In this document: in pieces, positions 35,303 through 47,858 of the stretch
Layout of the letters: each line of letters opens with the position of its first letter
How positions within the stretch are numbered: the first letter of the stretch is position 1
Source: Microbotryomycetes sp. JL201
Lineage: Eukaryota; Basidiomycota; Microbotryomycetes
Direction of reading: 5' to 3'
Assembly: GCA_033819885.1 (NCBI GenBank)
Contig: JAQYUZ010000003.1
Location: 62,001-126,000, forward strand
Length of the DNA stretch: 64,000 nucleotides
Notes under the pieces: generated by a model
The model's input: the letters and a program-made list of their open reading frames with translations, nothing else
What the model was told of the DNA's origin: nothing
Databases searched by the model: none
Translations under genes and position numbers: made by a program

Positions 35303-36372
35303 CGCTTTCGTTCGCAAGGGTACAAAGCAATGGAGCGTCCGTCCGTGCGTAAACGCCTGCGCAGCAAAGAAAAATCTGGGGAAAGTAACCCTTCCAGAGT
35401 CTCGCTGCGCCTGTTTAATCGCGAGCGCACGATTGCGGGCTTTCTTCGTCGTAAGGCTATTTCAAGCTCTCAGGCTGCTTGGTGTGCGGTGAAGCTGGCT
35501 GTCGCTAGGTCGAGTTGTACAGTGGCGTCGTGTCTCGCGCACCCACAGAACAAACGCCAAAAGTCGCCTCGAGACGGATGTGACACAATGGAAAGACGTA
35601 GTCGCTGTCTGGGTCAAGAAGATGGATACCAGTCTTCGTATTGGTACTCAGCGCAAAATGAATGACGACATTTGCCGATCCTGCCGCCGGAGATAGTCGC
35701 GGAGGTCGACGTAAATTTGCTAAGTCTCTGGCACGCGCTCGACACAGTGTGTCTTTGACTCGTTGCCCGGTGCCTGAATCAGTCAGATCTTGCGCAGAAT
35801 GATCCGCGAAGGACAATTGAGCCTGATTTCAGCCGAAGGCCTACCGCGTGCTGCCGTCATCGGGGCATCAGCGGGTTACACTGTAATGGCGAGATATTGG
35901 GACACCACGTCTGTAGCTCTGTGATTCAGTGCAATATACGTGTATGTGTTGCCAGTTGTAATGCTGACTACCGCACCCTCCAACGCTTTTCAGACAAGAC
36001 ACTTCGGCGTTCGGTGGCGTAGCACATGCAAGAGTGGCACTGCTGAGATTTCCCGCTACGGACACAACCACAACCTATTCTCCGACGCTTACATGGCCGT
36101 CATCGCCCGCCAACTGTCGCCAGCGACCGCTGAGATGCTCAAAAGCGGACGTCCGACAACTGACATTCTCGCCGAAAGATCGACCCGTACAACCAGGAAA
36201 GTCGTCAAACGAGGACCCTCGCGCCCTCGCCGACGTCGATCGACTGTTTGTGGAGCCTTCGCTGTTCTCAGGAAACAAATGATAGGACTCGTGTCTCGTG
36301 TCTCAGTAGTCTGCCTCGGTATTTATCGCTTGGATGCAAAAGAAAAAGACGGTGATCGATCTAATATACAGT
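35303..36372. other. Promoter region of Zn2Cys6 factor
   Basis: About 1.07 kb between the ERD1-like stop and the zinc-cluster ATG. The short open frames on both strands look non-coding. I see no recognisable element. Confidence 0.45.
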
Positions 36373-38487
36373 CTACTTGAATACCGCCTTGTTGTGAGGC
36401 AGACTTGCAGCCACGTGTATACCCAACCCAACATCGTTCGGGTCATCGTCAGTAAATGGCGCATCGCGCCTTGAGGTAAGCTCATAGTCTTCCTCAGCTC
36501 TAAGACGGTGGTCGCCTTCGTCCTTGTCCATCATGAACCCGCCGCCGCCTTTGCGCACGGCTTCCCATTCGATTCGGAAGTAGACCCACATCCAGCGCCG
36601 AAGAACCTCGAGCCCTTCCATCAGAAAAACACCGGCCTCAACTTCGTGTATAGAATGCAGATGAGATGACAATTTGAGGGACCATGTGAACCGCAGGACG
36701 AGGTCGATCGCGATCGCGAAATAGTAAATGACAGGGTCCGGGAGGAGCAAGATCGGCCGCAGGAACGGGTACGTCAAGTTGGGAGCGGCGGCTGTCGAAA
36801 ACGCTCGAGAGTGCCGTATTCTATGCCCGTGTGCGACCTTCGACGGTGTGCTGACGCCTGGAGCAAGCAATGTCGGCGAATGAGGTCGCGACGGTGGCGG
36901 CGGATCCATTGAAGGCACAGATAGCGAGTTGTTGAGGCTGTGTGCTGCAAGATGACCACTTCGCGTCCGATGATGATTTTGTGCCGCGACTGAGCCGCGT
37001 GGGGTCCCGGTAGTAGGCCTAGAATCGGGCGAAGTTGAATGAATGAACGAGTAGGAGATTGTTGGAGATGACGACCATCCGCCAGGCGTCAAGAGCGACA
37101 GGCCCCAATCATTTGTAATGTCCCACCAGAACGAGTAAAGTGAATTCACAAGGACGGCGAGTACCCTGAATGAGACGAGTCAGCAAACGCTCTGCCTTGA
37201 ATGTTGATGCGATGCACCAAAGATAGAACAGTGCTGATCGACCGATCCATCTGGAATCCTCCATCGCGTCTTCGTCTTCGTCGAAAGGGTCGCCTATCAC
37301 GGTCTGCATCGCGCTGAAAAAGATGACTGGGAACGCAGTGGCGTACTTCAATGCGTTGGCCAGCGAGCGCCTCGGGGTTGGAGTTGACCCAGTGAACACT
37401 TCAGCAAGACATTGGCGAAAGCGAAAAAGGTACGGCAAACTGAGAGATATGCGATCAGTGTCTTGAGTCGCAGTCGAAAGGGTGCAACCACACACCTTGT
37501 CATTATCGGTACCATTTTGACGCGCCCGCAGGCATCGTCGATTTCATTCAGTCCGTCCAATCCGAATTTTGTCGTCGCTGAAAACAGCATGCAGCCGGAC
37601 GACCACACGTCGCCGAGAACCTTTGCGCTGGAGGTCAGGATATCCGCCAAGATGATGTCGCTGAATGGCACTGGAGAGTAGATGCTCCCAAGCACGATCC
37701 GCTTCATAGATCTGCGGCACGAGCGGAAGTCAGTATCCCTGTCCGGTTGACGCGCACTGCCCTCGCACCTGATAAACATCATGCGCTCCTTCTTGAAGAG
37801 TATGTTCATCGGCATCAAGGCGACTGTGCCGACCGCAAATGCGCTGAAAGCGGGCACGCCGCGCCATTTGACCATTTCAACAGCATCGCCTCCAGTCAAC
37901 CGCATGAACACGGCCCAGCTGACGGTCGTCCATAAAAAGCCGAGCCCCGCGAGGATATACAGGGGCGGATAAAGCCGTGATGGATGCACAAATGGCGCCT
38001 GCGAGCGTGTCGTGGCCCCTGCAACGCCTGCAGCAGCTGCCGCTGCGGCTCCGGCGCTCGACGTGCCGCTTTGTATAGCATTCGAAGTTGGCAGGAGGCT
38101 CGACGCAATACCACGGTAATCGTCCAAGCGAATGTCGAGCACGAGTGACGTATCAATGCCTAGGAACGCGAGCAAATGCAGATTCGTGGCCCAGCCGAGC
38201 AGCAGGGCGAACTGCAGCACTTGGATCCTGAACGGGAGCGGGAAACGAGACGCAAAGTCCCATCCCGCGCCCACTACATCAATTTCTGCCACGGTCGCGC
38301 GCGCGTGCCCCTCCCAGGCATGCGCAAGGTGTTGTCTGACGGCAAGTCGAGCTGAACGGTCGCACAAGCTCAGGCGGAGCGTGTCACGAGACTGTGCAGG
38401 CGAATGCCACACATTCTGATGACCCGGGCTTAGGCTCACTCAAATACCTTGCAACAATCCACACCCTGACAAAGATAGGAGGTGCAT
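36373..38487 (-). CDS. ERD1: EXS-domain membrane protein, Erd1-like
   Basis: Multi-pass Golgi protein of the EXS family; yeast Erd1 acts in phosphate recycling and retention of Golgi glycosyltransferases. Firm introns are 37712-37768, 37440-37495 and 37166-37217. Motifs are WDFASRFPLPFRIQVLQFAL, WATNLHLLAFLGIDTSLVLD, SPVPFSDIILADILTSSAKVLGD and the EXS signature LPYLFRFRQCLAE, then KYATAFPVIFFSAMQ and VNSLYSFWWDITNDWGL. A Ser/Pro-rich loop of about 100 residues interrupts the last part. The 5' end is uncertain: the open frame has no ATG before WDF. Splicing 38274-38447 would attach MHLLSLSGCGLLQ from an ATG at 38485-38487 and makes a 591-residue frame; this first exon is a guess. Confidence 0.75.
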
Positions 38488-39070
38488 GAGCGAGTTTTTT
38501 GAACATTACAGTTGCGCTCGGCAATTCGAGCATCTCTGCTTTGTCTTTTATGTAGTCTCCTGCTATGTCGTTTTTCACTCGTTCGCAAATACTGATGCTC
38601 GAGGCCATCGCCGTGTCCCATCGTAAGATATCCGACGCAGTAGGACAGACTCCGTTTGTGCTTGCCCTGATTAGCTGGCGACGAATGTGTTTCCTGCGGT
38701 GTATGTGGATGCATGCACTTTCCTCTATTCAAGTAAGCGATCACAGAGTGTCTTGCAGTCGTCTCCCTTTTGCTCGTGAAAACGGACATCGATGTGGCGA
38801 ACACCCCGCTGCCCATCAAATGATCTTAGATTTGCGATGCAGTAGTGTCGATAGGGAGCCCTCCCCCATGTTATGCATGTTGCAACATCAAGACTTGAAA
38901 ATTACGCCGCCAAGCAGGCACGAGATCGCGATGCTCGCTTTTCCCGCAGTAAGCGAAGTGCTCGCAGGCGGCGGTTCAATAAACCTATCCGAACCAATTT
39001 GTTTCCCGCCGCTGCTTTGAAGCAGTTCAAGCTGGTTCGTCGACCAAACTACGAGTCGTACGAGCTTCTC
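38488..39070. other. Divergent promoter region, ERD1-like / MFS transporter
   Basis: A 583-bp head-to-head gap. The plus-strand frame upstream of the transporter ATG is open from about 38873 but has no further ATG in context and a strongly basic translation, so I treat it as leader. Confidence 0.45.
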
Positions 39071-41572
39071 ATGTCTTCCAACACGGTGGACAAGCACGAT
39101 GCGGGAGCCTCGCCGGCACCGGTCCTCCTGGAGAGCAAGCCCGCTGGTCAAGCGGATGAGCTCGAACGCTCACTCACTCGCGACACGGTCTCGTCGTCGC
39201 TGACCCTGGACCAGGCCAAAGCCGCACTGGTGCGTACCATCGAGTGACCTCGTGTGCATTACATGTTGTCCCAGCCGCTAATTAAAGCGGCGCGCCACAC
39301 TGCTCTTTGCCGGATGTACGGCAACAGGTCGAGCAAGCCCTCAATGACACAGGTTATGGTCCCCTTGGCCTCGGTCGATACCAGTGGTGCATTTTCTTTT
39401 TGTGTAAGGCGATCGCACCCCGCTCGAATCGGTCCCGCACTGGCCTCTGCGGATCGAGAGTGTTGCGGAAACATCACAACTGACACGTAGTTCCACTTAG
39501 GCGGCTTTGGCTACTTCTTGGATTTGCTATGGGCCCAAGCTTTTGGCCTGATTCTTGGTCCTTTGGCGCGAGAATTGAACGTGCCGAGTAAGTGCCTCCT
39601 CAAACGATTCGTCCAGCCAATTTAACGAGGACTTTCACGATAGCCGAGAATCAGGGTGACATTTTCACTGCTTTCTCGACTGGCTTGTGCGTTGGAGCCT
39701 TTGTATGGGGCATTCTCGTCGATCTGATTGGCCGCAAGTGGGCCTTCAACCTGACCTGCTTGATTACCGCTATCTGGGGTCTGGTCATTGGTGCGTCGAT
39801 ACCTTTCTTTGCCCGCAAATTGTCATACTGACCTCTTTTGGCAGGTGCTCCGAGCAACTATGATGTTATTTGCGTGTTTACCGCTTTTTGCGGCTTTGGA
39901 CTGGGTGGCAACATCCCCATCGACGCCACCATCTTTCTCGAATTTGTGCCCGTCAAGCGTCGTTGGCTGCTGGTTGCTCTCAGCATGTTTCAGCCCCTTG
40001 GTGTAGTCGTGTGCTCGCTCGTGCGTCAAGCTTTCAGCGATTCCGAAATCCGATGCTGACTTGGCGTGTACCAGATCGCTTGGGGCCTCGTTCCGCGCTA
40101 CTCGTGTGATGCGGATTTGTTGGCATGCAGTGTTGTTGCAGAAGGCGAGGCCTGCTGCACACGCAGCAGCAACATGGGCTGGAGGTGCGATTGACGGTTG
40201 CGAGATGGCAACCCCAAAACTGACTTTGAGGGTCACAGGTACTTGATGTTCACGCTCGGTGCCATTACTCTCTTCTGCTTCTTTGTCCGTTTCTTCCTCT
40301 TCACCTTCCGGTAAGAAACTCTTCCACCAGTCGTCGAAGGCCCGACACCTGACTTTGAGCGTAACAGCGAATCACCGAAGTATCTTGTATCGCGCGGCCG
40401 TGACGCAGAGGCCATCGACGTCGTTCACAAGATTGCCGCATTCAATCGAGTCGAAGCTACCTTGTCGCTCGAGTCGTTCAACGATTTGGCTCGCAAAATG
40501 TCCGACGACTCGTCGTCAGACGTCAAAACGCCCGTTGCGACGACCGCAGGCGATGTTCTTGCCGCTCACCGTCGCAAGTTTTACGACATGTCGCACCTCA
40601 AGCTTTTGTTCTCGAGCAAGAAGACTGCGTTCACGACGGTCATGCTCTTCCTTGTGTACAGTGCGTTTCGTTTCATTCGACCTTGGAGGTATCAAATCGA
40701 TTGACTTTTGAGCAGTGTCGGACTACTGGGCATTCACCATTGCCGGATCATTCCTCCCGACAATTTTGGCGCAAAAGGGTGCGACCCGCAACATTTCAAT
40801 CAACGAGACCTATCGCAACTATGTGAGCCCCACTCATTTCTTCAGCATCTTTCACATCCTGACCGAGCTGTTCCACGGCACAGGTCATCATTTACACTCC
40901 AGGTTCGCCCAAGCCACGTCAGACTTTGATGAACCCTGCTGACATCCTTGTCATCCCACTAGGCATCGTCGGCGTGCTAATTGGTGTGCTCTTGACCTTT
41001 GTACCAAGATTCGGCATGAGGTTTGCGCTCTTTGCGTCTTTCTGTTTGATGGTCAGTTGCGTCCTTCGTTTGGGCGGACTGTGCTAACCCATCACGACAT
41101 TGCAGGGAATATCACTTTTCCTCTTCGTTGTGATTGACAACCAGGCTGGCAACGTCGCTTTCAATTGCTTAGAGTATGTCCCCCTTCTTTGCTTCGAGTC
41201 GAAACTCCTGGGGAGCGTGTCGTTCGCCACAAGCCTCATTGACCCACGTTTTCCGCAGATACGTGTTCCAGTCGACTGCAAATGCGGTTCTTTATGGATT
41301 TGCGCCTCAGTAAGTAAAATGTTGAGGGTGTGCCGCAAGAGGCTTACTTTCGACTTCATTTCAGACTGTTCGTCACCAGCGTCCGCGGAACAGCCGTCGG
41401 AACAGCCTCAACGCTCGGTCGTCTCGTCTCGATCATTGCTCCAATCATCACCGCCAACCTCATCGCAAAGTCGGGTATCAACTCGCCCCTGTACCTCGCT
41501 GGTGGTGGCGCCTTGTTGGCGGCAGTATGCAGTCTCTTGCTTCCAGAGACCAAGAACAAGACCGTCTTGTAA
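39071..41572 (+). CDS. MFS transporter (sugar-porter/SV2-like type)
   Basis: Thirteen exons give 567 residues. Introns are 39230-39327, 39404-39500, 39588-39643, 39791-39844, 40021-40074, 40185-40238, 40311-40367, 40661-40715, 40884-40962, 41052-41105, 41174-41258 and 41310-41364; most are 54-57 bp. Twelve hydrophobic segments are expected. MFS landmarks are GFGYFLDLLWAQAFGLILGP, the loop motif DLIGRKWAF after helix 2, GFGLGGNIPIDATIFLEF, VKRRW after helix 4, RESPKYLVSRGRD after helix 6 and RGTAVGTASTLGRL in the second half, ending ETKNKTVL. The N-terminal cytosolic part (SNTVDKHDAGASPAP) is short. The protein sits on the plasma membrane or an organelle; the substrate cannot be told from sequence. 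It resembles the metabolite/H+ symporter group with a DLLWAQAF first helix rather than hexose transporters. Confidence 0.88.
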
Positions 41573-41994
41573 ACCAATACGCGTCCACACACTATATCGT
41601 ATCTACACAGGATTCAAGTACGGCGTTTATGGCTAAATCAAAATTGTTCAAAAGCAAATCAAAGGATTCGGGCGACTTGCGTTTTTCGACCGGGGTTGTG
41701 CGCGTCGCTTTTTTTTTTTGTCTTTTTGTGTCTTTACAAGGCCGAATATCATGCTCTCGAACTCAGTTTAAAGAAAGAGGCTGTGCAATCTTCATACATA
41801 GCGGTTGCACCCAAAGCTTGCCGAAGGAAAACATTTCAATTTCGTTTTGTCGATTTCAGAAGGTCAAGAAAGGCGCTAGAACAACACAAAAGAAGAACGG
41901 AAAGTGACGTGCTCTGAATAACTAAATGAAATAGTTTTCCAGATAGTGTATTACGTCGATAGACTGTTTCGATCGGACTAGAACCTTCTGCAGC
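41573..41994. other. Convergent intergenic, MFS / PHD gene
   Basis: A 422-bp tail-to-tail gap with a T-rich run at about 41708-41720; it should hold both terminators. I see no gene here. Confidence 0.5.
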
Positions 41995-44610
41995 TCAAGA
42001 GACGTAATCAGCCAGATTGATGTTCAGCAATTGGGCAAAATGTTGCTGGTAGTTGGCGGGCAGCTGAGCGATGAGGGCTGGATTGCTTTGAATCAACGTC
42101 TTGAGCTCGTCGTAACTCATCTGCGGCGTAGCGCCACCGGCAGCCGCTTGCGCGCCACCGTTGCTGGCTGACGCGGTTGGCGCCTACAAAGACCTGAGCG
42201 TAAGCGTACAAGACTGGAAGAAGAGCCACATTGGGCACGGACCTGCTTGGGTTTTGTAACTTTCGGGGGCGTCGGCCGCGCTGGTTTCGCACCTGATCCG
42301 GATCCGGATCTGGCCTTTGGCGGCGGGCGAGGCTTCTTCGGGGGCAATGCGGCAGCCAAGGCAGCAGCTCCAGCGTATTTTGGTGGTTTGGGCGCTGGCA
42401 AGATGGACGGCACCGTACGTTTCTTGCGTTTCGGATTCATCTGGCATCGCAGGCAGACAAAATCGAAGGCGTCGGACGTGTAATCGACGGGCGGTCGACC
42501 GCGAGCGGCATCATTCTGACGGTGACAATCAATGTGTTGCCATTCCTCGCATTTGTCGCAACACATTGTTTCTGACCCATCGTCCTGTACAAGAAAAGGT
42601 CAGCATGCCACCAGCAGCGCTTGTTTGCGATACTCACCAAATTCCATCCAGCCATACCACAGATCTCGCAGTCAAAGTACCACGGGTCCTCGGTCGATGA
42701 TGTTTGCTGCGCAGCCAGCATTTGTCGCTCGGGATCGAGGAGCGCCGCCTCATCCAGGGTACTGTGGATTTGATGCCTGGCTGCACGCGAGCCCCGCCCG
42801 AGCTCTGCTCCGTCATACTGATCGTGCGAGTATGCCCCTTGAGCTGGCGCGGTAGCCGCTGCAGGTGCGGGCGCTTGAGCGGGCGCTTGGGTGGGAGCAG
42901 AAGCAGTAGGCTGCGAGGATGCAGTCTCGGCCGCTTGGCTTGGAGCAGGAACGGACTGGGGAGCGGCAACGGGAGGGGCTTCGAGAGCAGCAGGAGCAGG
43001 AGCAGATGATGGAGCAGGCGCTTCTGAAGCCGGTACAGATGCGCTGTCAGCTGGACCTGATTCACTTGCTTCAGGGATAGCTGCGGACGGCTCGATCGGC
43101 GCTGGAGCTGAGACCTCTGGCTGAGTTGTGGCAGGCTCATTCGAAGCTGCCGAGTCTGCTGCAGCAGAGTTTGGCCCAGTGTGTCCTTCGACATCTGGGA
43201 CCGCTGAAGTCACTGCCTGTGAAGGGACCTGCCAGCGCATCGTCAAAAGTGTAGGGGCGAGCCTGGTTGCGAGCACGACGCACCTCTGCTGCTCTAGCCG
43301 TCGCTTCACCGAGCTTGCTCGCAAGTTGAACCTCCGAAGCGTCACTTGATGCAGCCAACTTTTGAACTAAAGCCTCGAGCTCTGGCCTGCTGACAGCGAT
43401 CTGGAATTGTGAATCCGCTAGTTAATTCACATGAAGCCTTAAGCTTCACGACTCAAGAGCACTCACCGCCTGCCAGTCGCCATCATCGTTCTGCTCAACA
43501 TCAAGCTTCAAAACGTCGACCTGCTTTGAGTCACCCCGTTGACGCTTGGCGTCGCTCTCTGGGTCAGAACCGTCTTCCTCCCTCGCTCTTTTCTGACCAA
43601 CGACGGCAGCATCATCTTGCGTCGCTGTGACAGGTGCGTCCCCTGATGGCGTATTTCCTGATTTTGGAGAAAAGCTCCGGTGGACCCAAACCCGCTGGTC
43701 TCGCAAGACAAAGTATTTGCTACTTGATGAATCTGACCCGACCGGATCAACCACCTGTGAAGCAAGGCTTGTCAGATTTGTACGGATGTCTTGACACAGC
43801 CGTCGAGACTCGCCAGTGGCAAATCCGAGCCATTCTGAAGATGCATCTTCAAATGGTCGATGTTCTGCGCGTTCCATAGGCACAGCTTGTACAGTACGTT
43901 GATCTGCAATCAGATAGTACAAGGTCAGGTCCAAGCATGCACCGGTGCGAGCATATTGCTTGCTGACCTTGTCCTGAAGGGCCAAGTCTGTCCATCCGAG
44001 CAGAGAGCCGTCCTTGGAGAAGGGATTGTCGGATGCAGCTCGTTGACCGAACGCTTTGCTCACAGCCGACTCCCAGTTTGCAATGCTAGGTACATGCGCG
44101 GACAAGGACCGTCAGCCAGCCACAAGAGGAGAGGTCTGAGGCTGCGAAGTCAAGACTCACTCGGGAGTCTGCTCATTGTTGAGCACAGAAGCGAGTTTCG
44201 CGAGCATGTATGCCACATTTGTCGCAGGCGTCGAACCGGTCAACTCGGACTCGATTGACTGTCGAACGCCGAATCTGTCAGCGATCGACGCACTCGGACT
44301 CGACATCACAAGATTGCAAGGAGCGGTGTGAATTGTCTTGTCTTGTACAACCACAGAACGCCGCCCGAACGGCGTAGCATGGTCCGCGTGCGTAGAACGG
44401 TCGCACGAGCTAGCGAACGCAGATGCAGCGGCATGTTCGGAGTACGCAAGCATCCTGTAGCATTCAACTGACCTCTGTTGACACGTCGAGGTCCAAACCG
44501 TCCTTGACGAGGGCAACGAATTGCGCGACGACGGCCATCTTGGGCGATCGACGCAATTGTGCTCGGGCGTCGCCCTGCATCACGTTTGACGCGGCGCCAG
44601 CTTCAGCCAT
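41995..44610 (-). CDS. PHD-finger protein
   Basis: Seven exons give 753 residues; introns are 44475-44508 (34 bp), 44086-44160, 43401-43466, 43217-43283, 42585-42637 and 42184-42242. The N-terminal half is a conserved-looking helical domain (MAEAGAASNVMQGDARAQL, SVECYRMLAYSEHAAASAF, IANWESAVSKAFGQRAASD). A basic, nuclear-type stretch (KRAREEDGSDPESDAKRQRG) follows, then a run of about 110 residues of Ala/Pro/Ser/Gln. The PHD finger reads CEICGMAGWNLDDG, MCCDKCEEWQHIDCH and FVCLRC, with all zinc ligands of the Cys4-His-Cys3 pattern. It is followed by Lys/Pro-rich DNA- or nucleosome-binding-like sequence and a final helix (YDELKTLIQSNPALIAQL). PHD fingers read histone H3 tails; the complex it serves is unknown. 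Confidence 0.8.
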
Positions 44611-45052
44611 AGCGAATCCGATGTCCGTGGAGCGCGAAAGACGACCGGGAGGAAGCAGCGGGAGGCTGTGCGCCGGACTTGTCAACAATGCGCAGCACCG
44701 GCCTCCTTGGGAAGTTGGCTTGACAGAGACGTTTGTTACAGTCTGTCCTGAAAATAATCATCCATCCATGACCGATCAACAAGCACAGATCATATTTATG
44801 GCTGCGCTGAGTTGTCCTTTCAGCTCAAAAACGATTCGTGACCAGAGGGTGTTCAGGCGCCGACCATCTTCGAGGACCAAGCAACTACTGTGCACAAAGC
44901 ATTCATTTGTGAATCACAACAAGGGTACATCTAAATCAACTCATCAAACTCAGGGAACGAAGGTCAACGATGGCGAATCGGAGGGACCGTGCAGAACATA
45001 TGTGTGGTAGCCCGCAACGTGATCGCCCACGGTCGTCAAACCATGAAAAACA
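44611..45052. other. Intergenic between SFP1-like A and PHD gene
   Basis: A 442-bp gap holding the 3' region of the upstream zinc-finger gene and the PHD-gene promoter. I see no further feature. Confidence 0.45.
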
Positions 45053-46901
45053 TCATTCATCGGCTGAAAAAACCGAACTCTGCCTTTGCGATTTTTGTCC
45101 GCGAGCCTTTGAAAACGGAGGATGAAGGCGGGTCAGAAGCAGTTGGAGACCTCTAGTTCCGTGTACTCCTGAGTGGGCGTAGTGATACTTGAGCCCGTTC
45201 AAACTGTTGTTGACGGTGTCAGTGTCTCACGTCCACAGGAGGCGAGGATTGCGGTGGCACTGACTTTTTGTAACGCTTCCCGCACTCGGCAGAGTGACAA
45301 ACGTAGCGTTTCTCCTCGTCATCTTCACTGTTTACAAGCATGGACCCATTGCGAATGTTGCACTTGCCATGAAGCCGATGGTACTTGAGTCCGTTCGCCT
45401 GTTTGTATCGCGCTGTGCAACCCGGCGTTGTACACGCGTACGGCTTCATCGAGGGTGGCGTGTATGTTTGTCCGGTCGATGAAACTTCTGTTGCTTGTGC
45501 ACGCCTGCTGCTCGAGCCAGGTTTGACATCCTGAGTGATCGCCTTGGCCATGCGCGAGGGATCCAGCAACGCGGCAATGTTGTTGGTAAGCGGTGCATCT
45601 TCATATTCTCCATCACCATCCTCATCATCCTCGTCATCGTATGCTCCATTGTGCTGGACGAACTGTGTCGTCGATTGGTTCGCTGATTGCACGGCGGGAC
45701 GCACGCCCGGAGCAGGCAATGGCGACACAAACGCCAATGGCTCGGCCTTGACGGCAGACGGACCAGCTTGATTTTCGCCAAATAGCTGAGAGTGAAGGTG
45801 ACTGCTCACTGCCGATTCAATGTCGCCGCCGGCCCAATTGTGTGACATTTGCTGCTCGTCGACTTCTTCTCCTTCGGCGTCCTCTTCCTCGCCCGAAGCT
45901 TCATGCACGGTCGCTTGGAACGCGTCTACGCCATTGCGACCAGGTTTCTCGTCTTCTCCAGGAGAGTCACCGGCGGACGCACGACGGGCTCGTTTAGCAG
46001 GCGGCGGACCTTCTGTCGCAGGTTCAGAATCTGCCCGTGCCGATCTCGTCTGTCCAGGAATAAGAGAAGCCACTGCATACTATTGTCAGCATAAGGAGGC
46101 TTGCACGATGATAACTTGCAGCTCACGCGAAGCGGCGATCGTATCTTCCAGCGAGTGCTCTGGTTTGGTGGCAACAGCTTGTCCGTTCCTGCCCAGAGAC
46201 GAGTAAGACTGCCGCCTTTCGAGCGGGAACGTAGGCACGTACAAAATCTGTGCCTGCAGCTGCGACATGATGGAAGCTTGAGTTTCGTCTTGCTCTGCGC
46301 CTTCGTCTGCATGTGGACCGTCTTCGTCGTCAGAAACCTTGTCCTGCTCCGACAGCCACATCTGGTACGTCGTTTCGATCGATTCGAGCCGATCTTGGGC
46401 TGTCGACGAGGCCAAGGGTGAGCAGATAAACTCATGGTCAATTGTCAAGGTACACGCACGCAGTCGGAACTGTCCTTCGCTGGCCGTGTCGATCCATTGA
46501 CAGACACAGTTTCTCAAGTCATCGTCCTCGATACACGACACCATCTCGTTCAAGTCGTCCGGGTTGGCGCTATCTAGCGAAGAATGTTCCAATACGAGAC
46601 CAAAGACGTTGACGGCATCGTCGAGCACTTGCTTGTTGTGTGCCACGGCCTCGTCGTCGTCGTCCTCGGCCGCGCCGTCCTGAGCCAAGCTCGTGGCCGT
46701 CATGACGCTGTCGACGGCCTTTCCGAGCAGCGTGCGGTTGTCGTCCTCGTCCACAGCCGTAAACACACTCGCTGTGCCATCATTCGAGTGCAGTACACGC
46801 GAGTTTGTCGTGCGCAGCGAGTGGACAAACGCGCCGAGCGAGTGCGTCGCGACGAGCGTCGACAGCTGCTCGATCAGGTACTGTGTCGTCGAGCTAGACA
46901 T
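45053..46901 (-). CDS. SFP1-type C2H2 zinc-finger protein (copy A)
   Basis: Three exons give 583 residues; introns are 46080-46115 (36 bp) and 45204-45264. Residues 1-262 (MSSSTTQYLIEQLSTLVATH) form a helical domain with acidic stretches, not present in copy B. After a disordered part with a basic PPPAKRARRASAG signal come two C2H2 fingers. Finger 1 is YACTTPGCTARYKQANGLKYHRLHGKC. Finger 2 is YVCHSAECGKRYKNLNGLKYHYAHS, split by the last intron inside the Asn codon after RYK. The pair with NGLKYH and a YTPPSMKP lead is the Sfp1 signature; Sfp1 links TOR/PKA signalling to ribosomal-gene expression in yeast. A role in growth control is inferred. The 36-bp intron rests on frame continuity and a GCTGAC branch site. 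Confidence 0.78.
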
Positions 46902-47858
46902 CTCGGACAGCAAGTTTGATTGTGCAGAATGTCGGCGCGACAAATGGGCGCTATCGTCGGCCGTGAATGCGCGCACTGCCGCGAACCCGCAAAGAAAACC
47001 CGGTGGGTTTGCACCTCTAGGCGGCCTTTCGAGGAGTAAACGACAGCGCAGTCGGGTTTCGAAGCTAGTCGACTTTTGCGTGAGCGAAGAGAGGTGAGCT
47101 GTTTCGAGCGTCGAGCGAGCGGCAGAGCGCCTGACTAAGAAAATCAGACTTTTGACGAAAAACTCAGATTTTGGCAAGATGATTCAAGTGACGGCGCACG
47201 GCGCTCGCGACGAGCGAGTCGGACTCGCATCAGACTTTGTGAATTGTTGCTGGACAAGAGCGTATCCTATACTGACTTAGAACGCGCGTTCCAGGGCGTG
47301 GCTTGTGCCCCAGTAAGTGGGCGGGCAGATACTTGTGAACGCCTGTCTTGAGCAAGTCATTGCGTTCCCATTGAGCTGGGCAAAGCAGCCACAATGCAGT
47401 CGGACTCGAGATGTCATGCAGGTTAACGAATAAATAGCCGCCGAGGCACCCGGCGCCCTATTGTGTTTCTGCATGCTGCCATGAATATCTATTTGCCTTG
47501 CATTCGTCTGTTCCGCAAATAAATCTGGAATCGAAGGATAGCATCGCGACAATGAATTGCACAAACAAACAATAATCAAAAGGAGACCGGTAAGAGAAGC
47601 ACAGAACGAGACGAATGAATACCAGAATAGAAGGAAAGGAAAGGAACGGGAGAGCTAACACGCTAACGCAGCGCGCTCTCCTTTTGGTGCGAAATGAGTC
47701 TATGTACACGGGAGATGAAAAAGAAACGAAATAGTATAGGAAACCGGGCCTTTTGGCAATGCAGTGTCCCGATGTCGGAAATCGCGCGTGCGCGAACAGA
47801 GGATTGAAAACAACAAACGATAGGGAAAGAATGCAAACCGAACAACGACCGCCGACGA
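46902..47858. other. Intergenic between the two SFP1-like genes
   Basis: A 957-bp gap. It holds the copy A promoter and the 3' region of copy B, with an A/G-rich tract at 47560-47700. I see no open frame with coding character. Confidence 0.5.

Noticed and set aside
38873-39247. N-terminal extension of the MFS transporter frame
   Set aside because: The upstream part is extremely basic and lacks homology; the ATG at 39071 gives a normal transporter start.
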